From positions 1 to 24,115 of the forward strand of contig JACJXK010000029.1 of the NCBI GenBank assembly GCA_020636675.1: DNA of 24,115 nt. The letters are read 5' to 3'. Positions within the stretch are counted from its first letter, which is position 1. Every line of letters starts with the position of its first letter. Below, piece by piece: positions 22,299 to 24,115 of this stretch. Origin of the DNA: Prevotellaceae bacterium (GTDB lineage: Bacteria > Bacteroidota > Bacteroidia > Bacteroidales > Paludibacteraceae). Made by a program: the position numbers and the translations under genes. The notes below the pieces were generated by a model. That model ran no database searches, had not been told where the DNA came from, and worked only from the letters and a program-made list of their open reading frames with translations.

Positions 22299-22700
22299 GT
22301 ATGCCCAGCATGGGCGTGATCTTATGGGTGCAACTTCCTGACGAGCATTAATAGAGAAAATCGTTTAGCCCAAGGCAATGGTGTCCATAGTGATGAAAAA
22401 TCCGAAGGAAGCTGGCGGCAAAATTCTGACCTTACGAACAGAAATCAGATACAAGGCAAAATTGTCCGGGTGGATTTGTTAAACAAAATAAAGCCATATA
22501 ACTATTAGGAATCTCACATGGTAAATCAGACATGTATAAGATGGAAAGATACCTACTTATAAGGGAAGGTCTCACAGACGTGTGGAGATGTTTTTTTCCG
22601 GAAATACGGAGTAAAAACCTGCTGTGAGAAGTCAGTCGAGTACATAGTGCCAATGTGAATATTTAGGGAAGGTCTGTGCCTTGATTAAACGAGTGGTAAA
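22299..22700 (+). mobile_element. 5' fragment of a group II (group IIC-like) intron
   Basis: From memory of group IIC introns (such as that of Oceanobacillus iheyensis), several domain I-III landmarks appear in the right order: GTATGCCCAGCATGGGCGTG at the 5' end (GUGYG-like, third base A), GGGTGCAACTTCC, GGTGTCCATAGTGATG, CGAAGGAAGCTGGCGGCAAA, GAACAGAAATCAGATACAAG, AGGGAAGGTCTCACAGAC, and GAAGTCAGTCGAGTACATAG, which is the usual run into domain IV. It sits directly behind a terminator, the favoured target of group IIC introns. After about 22700 the reading frame is broken within a few codons and no maturase, domain V or domain VI is visible. The exact 3' limit of the fragment is uncertain. 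It should be non-splicing. Confidence 0.8.
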
Positions 22701-22831
22701 TGAATGTTAGCTGATGATGGATAGAATGCCCAAGATAATAACTACAAACAAAGCCCCCCACAGAATGGGCTAAAACCCTTTGTGACGAGGTTCTGGCTTC
22801 AGCAATCCTCGACCGATCGTTATTGCCGATG
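22701..22831. other. Remainder after the intron fragment
   Basis: No gene. A short frame LIKRVVNEC at about 22681 followed by a stop could be the start of a maturase remnant, but this is weak. No domain V hairpin was found. Confidence 0.3.
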
Positions 22832-22912
22832 CCTATCCCCCCCCTACAAAGAGACAATGCCTATGGCATTTTGTCAAAATCGTCATAAGTTGTTTCTTTT
22901 GCCGATTACTTA
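22832..22912 (+). repeat. Dispersed intergenic repeat, copy 3
   Basis: Core from 22859 (GCCTATGGCATTTTGTCAAA...) to GATTACTTA at 22912, containing the small palindrome ATTTTG-T-CAAAAT. It lies between the intron fragment and nifJ. Confidence 0.75.
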
Positions 22913-23011
22913 TCACAAGGATTCGTACAAATTACTTTCTTCTACCGAAATCGTTACCCACTCAAATCAACATAGCCCCAATATTTTATCTCTTTCCTCC
23001 CTCCAAACAAA

Positions 23012-23047
23012 CAAAAAAATCGGAGACCCCGTTTTGAGTCTCCGATT
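23012..23047 (-). terminator. Terminator of nifJ
   Basis: Stem AATCGGAGAC/GTCTCCGATT, 10-base loop, followed on the reverse strand by seven T (TTTTTTTG). It lies 29 bases after the nifJ stop codon. Confidence 0.9.
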
Positions 23048-23076
23048 CTTATATCCGGAATGAACCGATTTCTCGA

Positions 23077-24115
23077 TTAATATTCCATCTTAGTCATACG
23101 GATGTATGATTGGTAACGTTTCTTAGCCATCTCTTCCGATGCGTTGAACAAATCCTGAGCCTCAGCAGGGAATTGTTTCATTACAGATGCGTAACGAACT
23201 TCACCCTTCAAGAAGTCTTGGAACTTGCTGTAGTCTGGCTCTTTTGAATCCAAAGAGAATGGGTTCTTTCCTGCTTCTTCCAAAGCTGGATTGAATCTCC
23301 ACAAGTGCCAGTATCCACAATCAACGGCCTTTGCCTCTTCGGCTTGTGCCTTGCCCATGCCTGCTTTCAAACCGTGGTTGATACATGGAGCGTAAGCGAT
23401 GATCAATGATGGTCCAGGATAAGCCTCAGCCTCCTTGATTGCCTTCAAGCATTGAGCTTGGTCGGCACCCATGGCAATCTGAGCTACATATACGTAACCG
23501 TAAGTAGTAGCGATCATACCAAGGTCTTTCTTGCGTACTCTCTTACCTGAAGCGGCAAACTTAGCGATTGCGCCAAGAGGAGTTGCCTTAGAAGACTGAC
23601 CTCCGGTGTTAGAGTAAACTTCCGTATCAAGAACCAAGATGTTCACGTCCTTACCAGAAGCGATGACGTGATCCAGACCTCCGTAACCGATATCGTATGA
23701 TGCACCATCACCACCGATGATCCATTGTGAACGTTTGATCATGTAGCCTTCCAACTCAACGAGTTGTTTGCAGTGGTCGCACTTGTCTTTTCCTGCTTCG
23801 ATGACAGGGATGATCTTTGCAGCCAGTTCCTTGCTCTTCTCGGCATCGTTCTTTTCGGCGATCCAAGCGGTGAAAAGCTCTTTTGCCTCAGCTGGAGTAC
23901 AGTCTGCTGCGATAGCCTCGTTCATCACCTTCTCGATACGCTCGCGCATCTTCTCGTTAGCCAATTCCATTCCAAGACCGAACTCACAGAAGTCCTCGAA
24001 CAAAGAGTTAGCCCAAGCTGGACCTTGTCCCTTCTCGTTCGTTGTGTAAGGGGTTGATGGGATTGAACCTGAATAGATGGAAGAACATCCTGTTGCGTTG
24101 GCAACGATCTGACGG
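23077..24115 (-). CDS. nifJ: Pyruvate:ferredoxin oxidoreductase, C-terminal part (cut by window edge)
   Basis: The last 346 residues of a pyruvate:ferredoxin (flavodoxin) oxidoreductase, which oxidises pyruvate to acetyl-CoA and CO2 and passes electrons to ferredoxin; the N-terminal part is beyond the edge. The thiamine-diphosphate domain is evident: NATGCSSIYSGSIPSTPYTT, GPAWANSLFED, GGDGASYDIGYGGLDHV, and LDTEVYSNTGGQSSKATPLG. A CDHC pair (KCDHCKQL) lies before it, and the tail matches the family (AYAPCINHGL, then KMEY). The N-terminal and ferredoxin domains expected before it are outside. Codon choice is more regular, with preferred codons, than in neighbours, as expected for a highly expressed catabolic gene. 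It ends in a strong terminator. Confidence 0.95.
   Translation of the reverse strand, partial: RQIVANATGCSSIYSGSIPSTPYTTNEKGQGPAWANSLFEDFCEFGLGMELANEKMRERIEKVMNEAIAADCTPAEAKELFTAWIAEKNDAEKSKELAAKIIPVIEAGKDKCDHCKQLVELEGYMIKRSQWIIGGDGASYDIGYGGLDHVIASGKDVNILVLDTEVYSNTGGQSSKATPLGAIAKFAASGKRVRKKDLGMIATTYGYVYVAQIAMGADQAQCLKAIKEAEAYPGPSLIIAYAPCINHGLKAGMGKAQAEEAKAVDCGYWHLWRFNPALEEAGKNPFSLDSKEPDYSKFQDFLKGEVRYASVMKQFPAEAQDLFNASEEMAKKRYQSYIRMTKMEY

Noticed and set aside
1..24115. CRISPR arrays, complete insertion sequences, toxin-antitoxin or phage modules
   Set aside because: I looked for regularly spaced repeats, transposase or integrase motifs and paired small genes and found none; the only mobile-element trace is the intron fragment and the dispersed repeats.

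Overview
The window looks like a chromosomal segment of a Bacteroidota bacterium, most likely order Bacteroidales. Most promoters I can see have the Bacteroidota form (TTTG or TTG, about 20 bases, then TAnnTTTG), and Shine-Dalgarno sites are mostly weak. Gene content fits: a DUF3078 protein, several small outer-membrane beta-barrels, an NA37 nucleoid-associated protein, a phenylacetate-CoA ligase/ACT pair, and pyruvate:ferredoxin oxidoreductase at the right edge. I cannot name the genus.

Left part (1-10 kb). A cut-off reverse-strand gene at the edge is divergent from a probable operon of DUF3078 protein, HAD phosphatase and NA37 protein. Next come a Crp/Fnr-type regulator, a beta-barrel gene overlapping a radical SAM/SPASM gene by one base, two paralogous beta-barrel genes, a secreted TPR protein with a small secreted partner, and a C_GCAxxG_C_C family protein. 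Several units end in clear intrinsic terminators.

Middle (10.2-16.9 kb). Reverse-strand genes are tRNA-Leu(CAG), a TolC-family outer-membrane factor, a small HTH protein, dihydroorotase (pyrC) and a polyprenol-phosphate mannosyltransferase-like enzyme. Divergent from these are phenylacetate-CoA ligase (paaK) and its ACT-domain partner.

Right part (16.9-24.1 kb). This holds most of the unexplained DNA. Two tandem reverse-strand loci (about 16957-17077 and 17276-17396) share a promoter of identical layout, a core of about 38 bases and a terminator hairpin, and each predicts an RNA of about 84 nt; I read them as paralogous small-RNA genes. Then come an MFS transporter/miaA operon, an unrecognised lipoprotein and a second Crp/Fnr regulator. 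The terminator of that regulator is followed at once by the 5' part of a group II (group IIC-like) intron that has lost its maturase. A degenerate repeat of 75-80 bases occurs in three intergenic regions of this part. The window ends in the C-terminal part of nifJ, read from the reverse strand.
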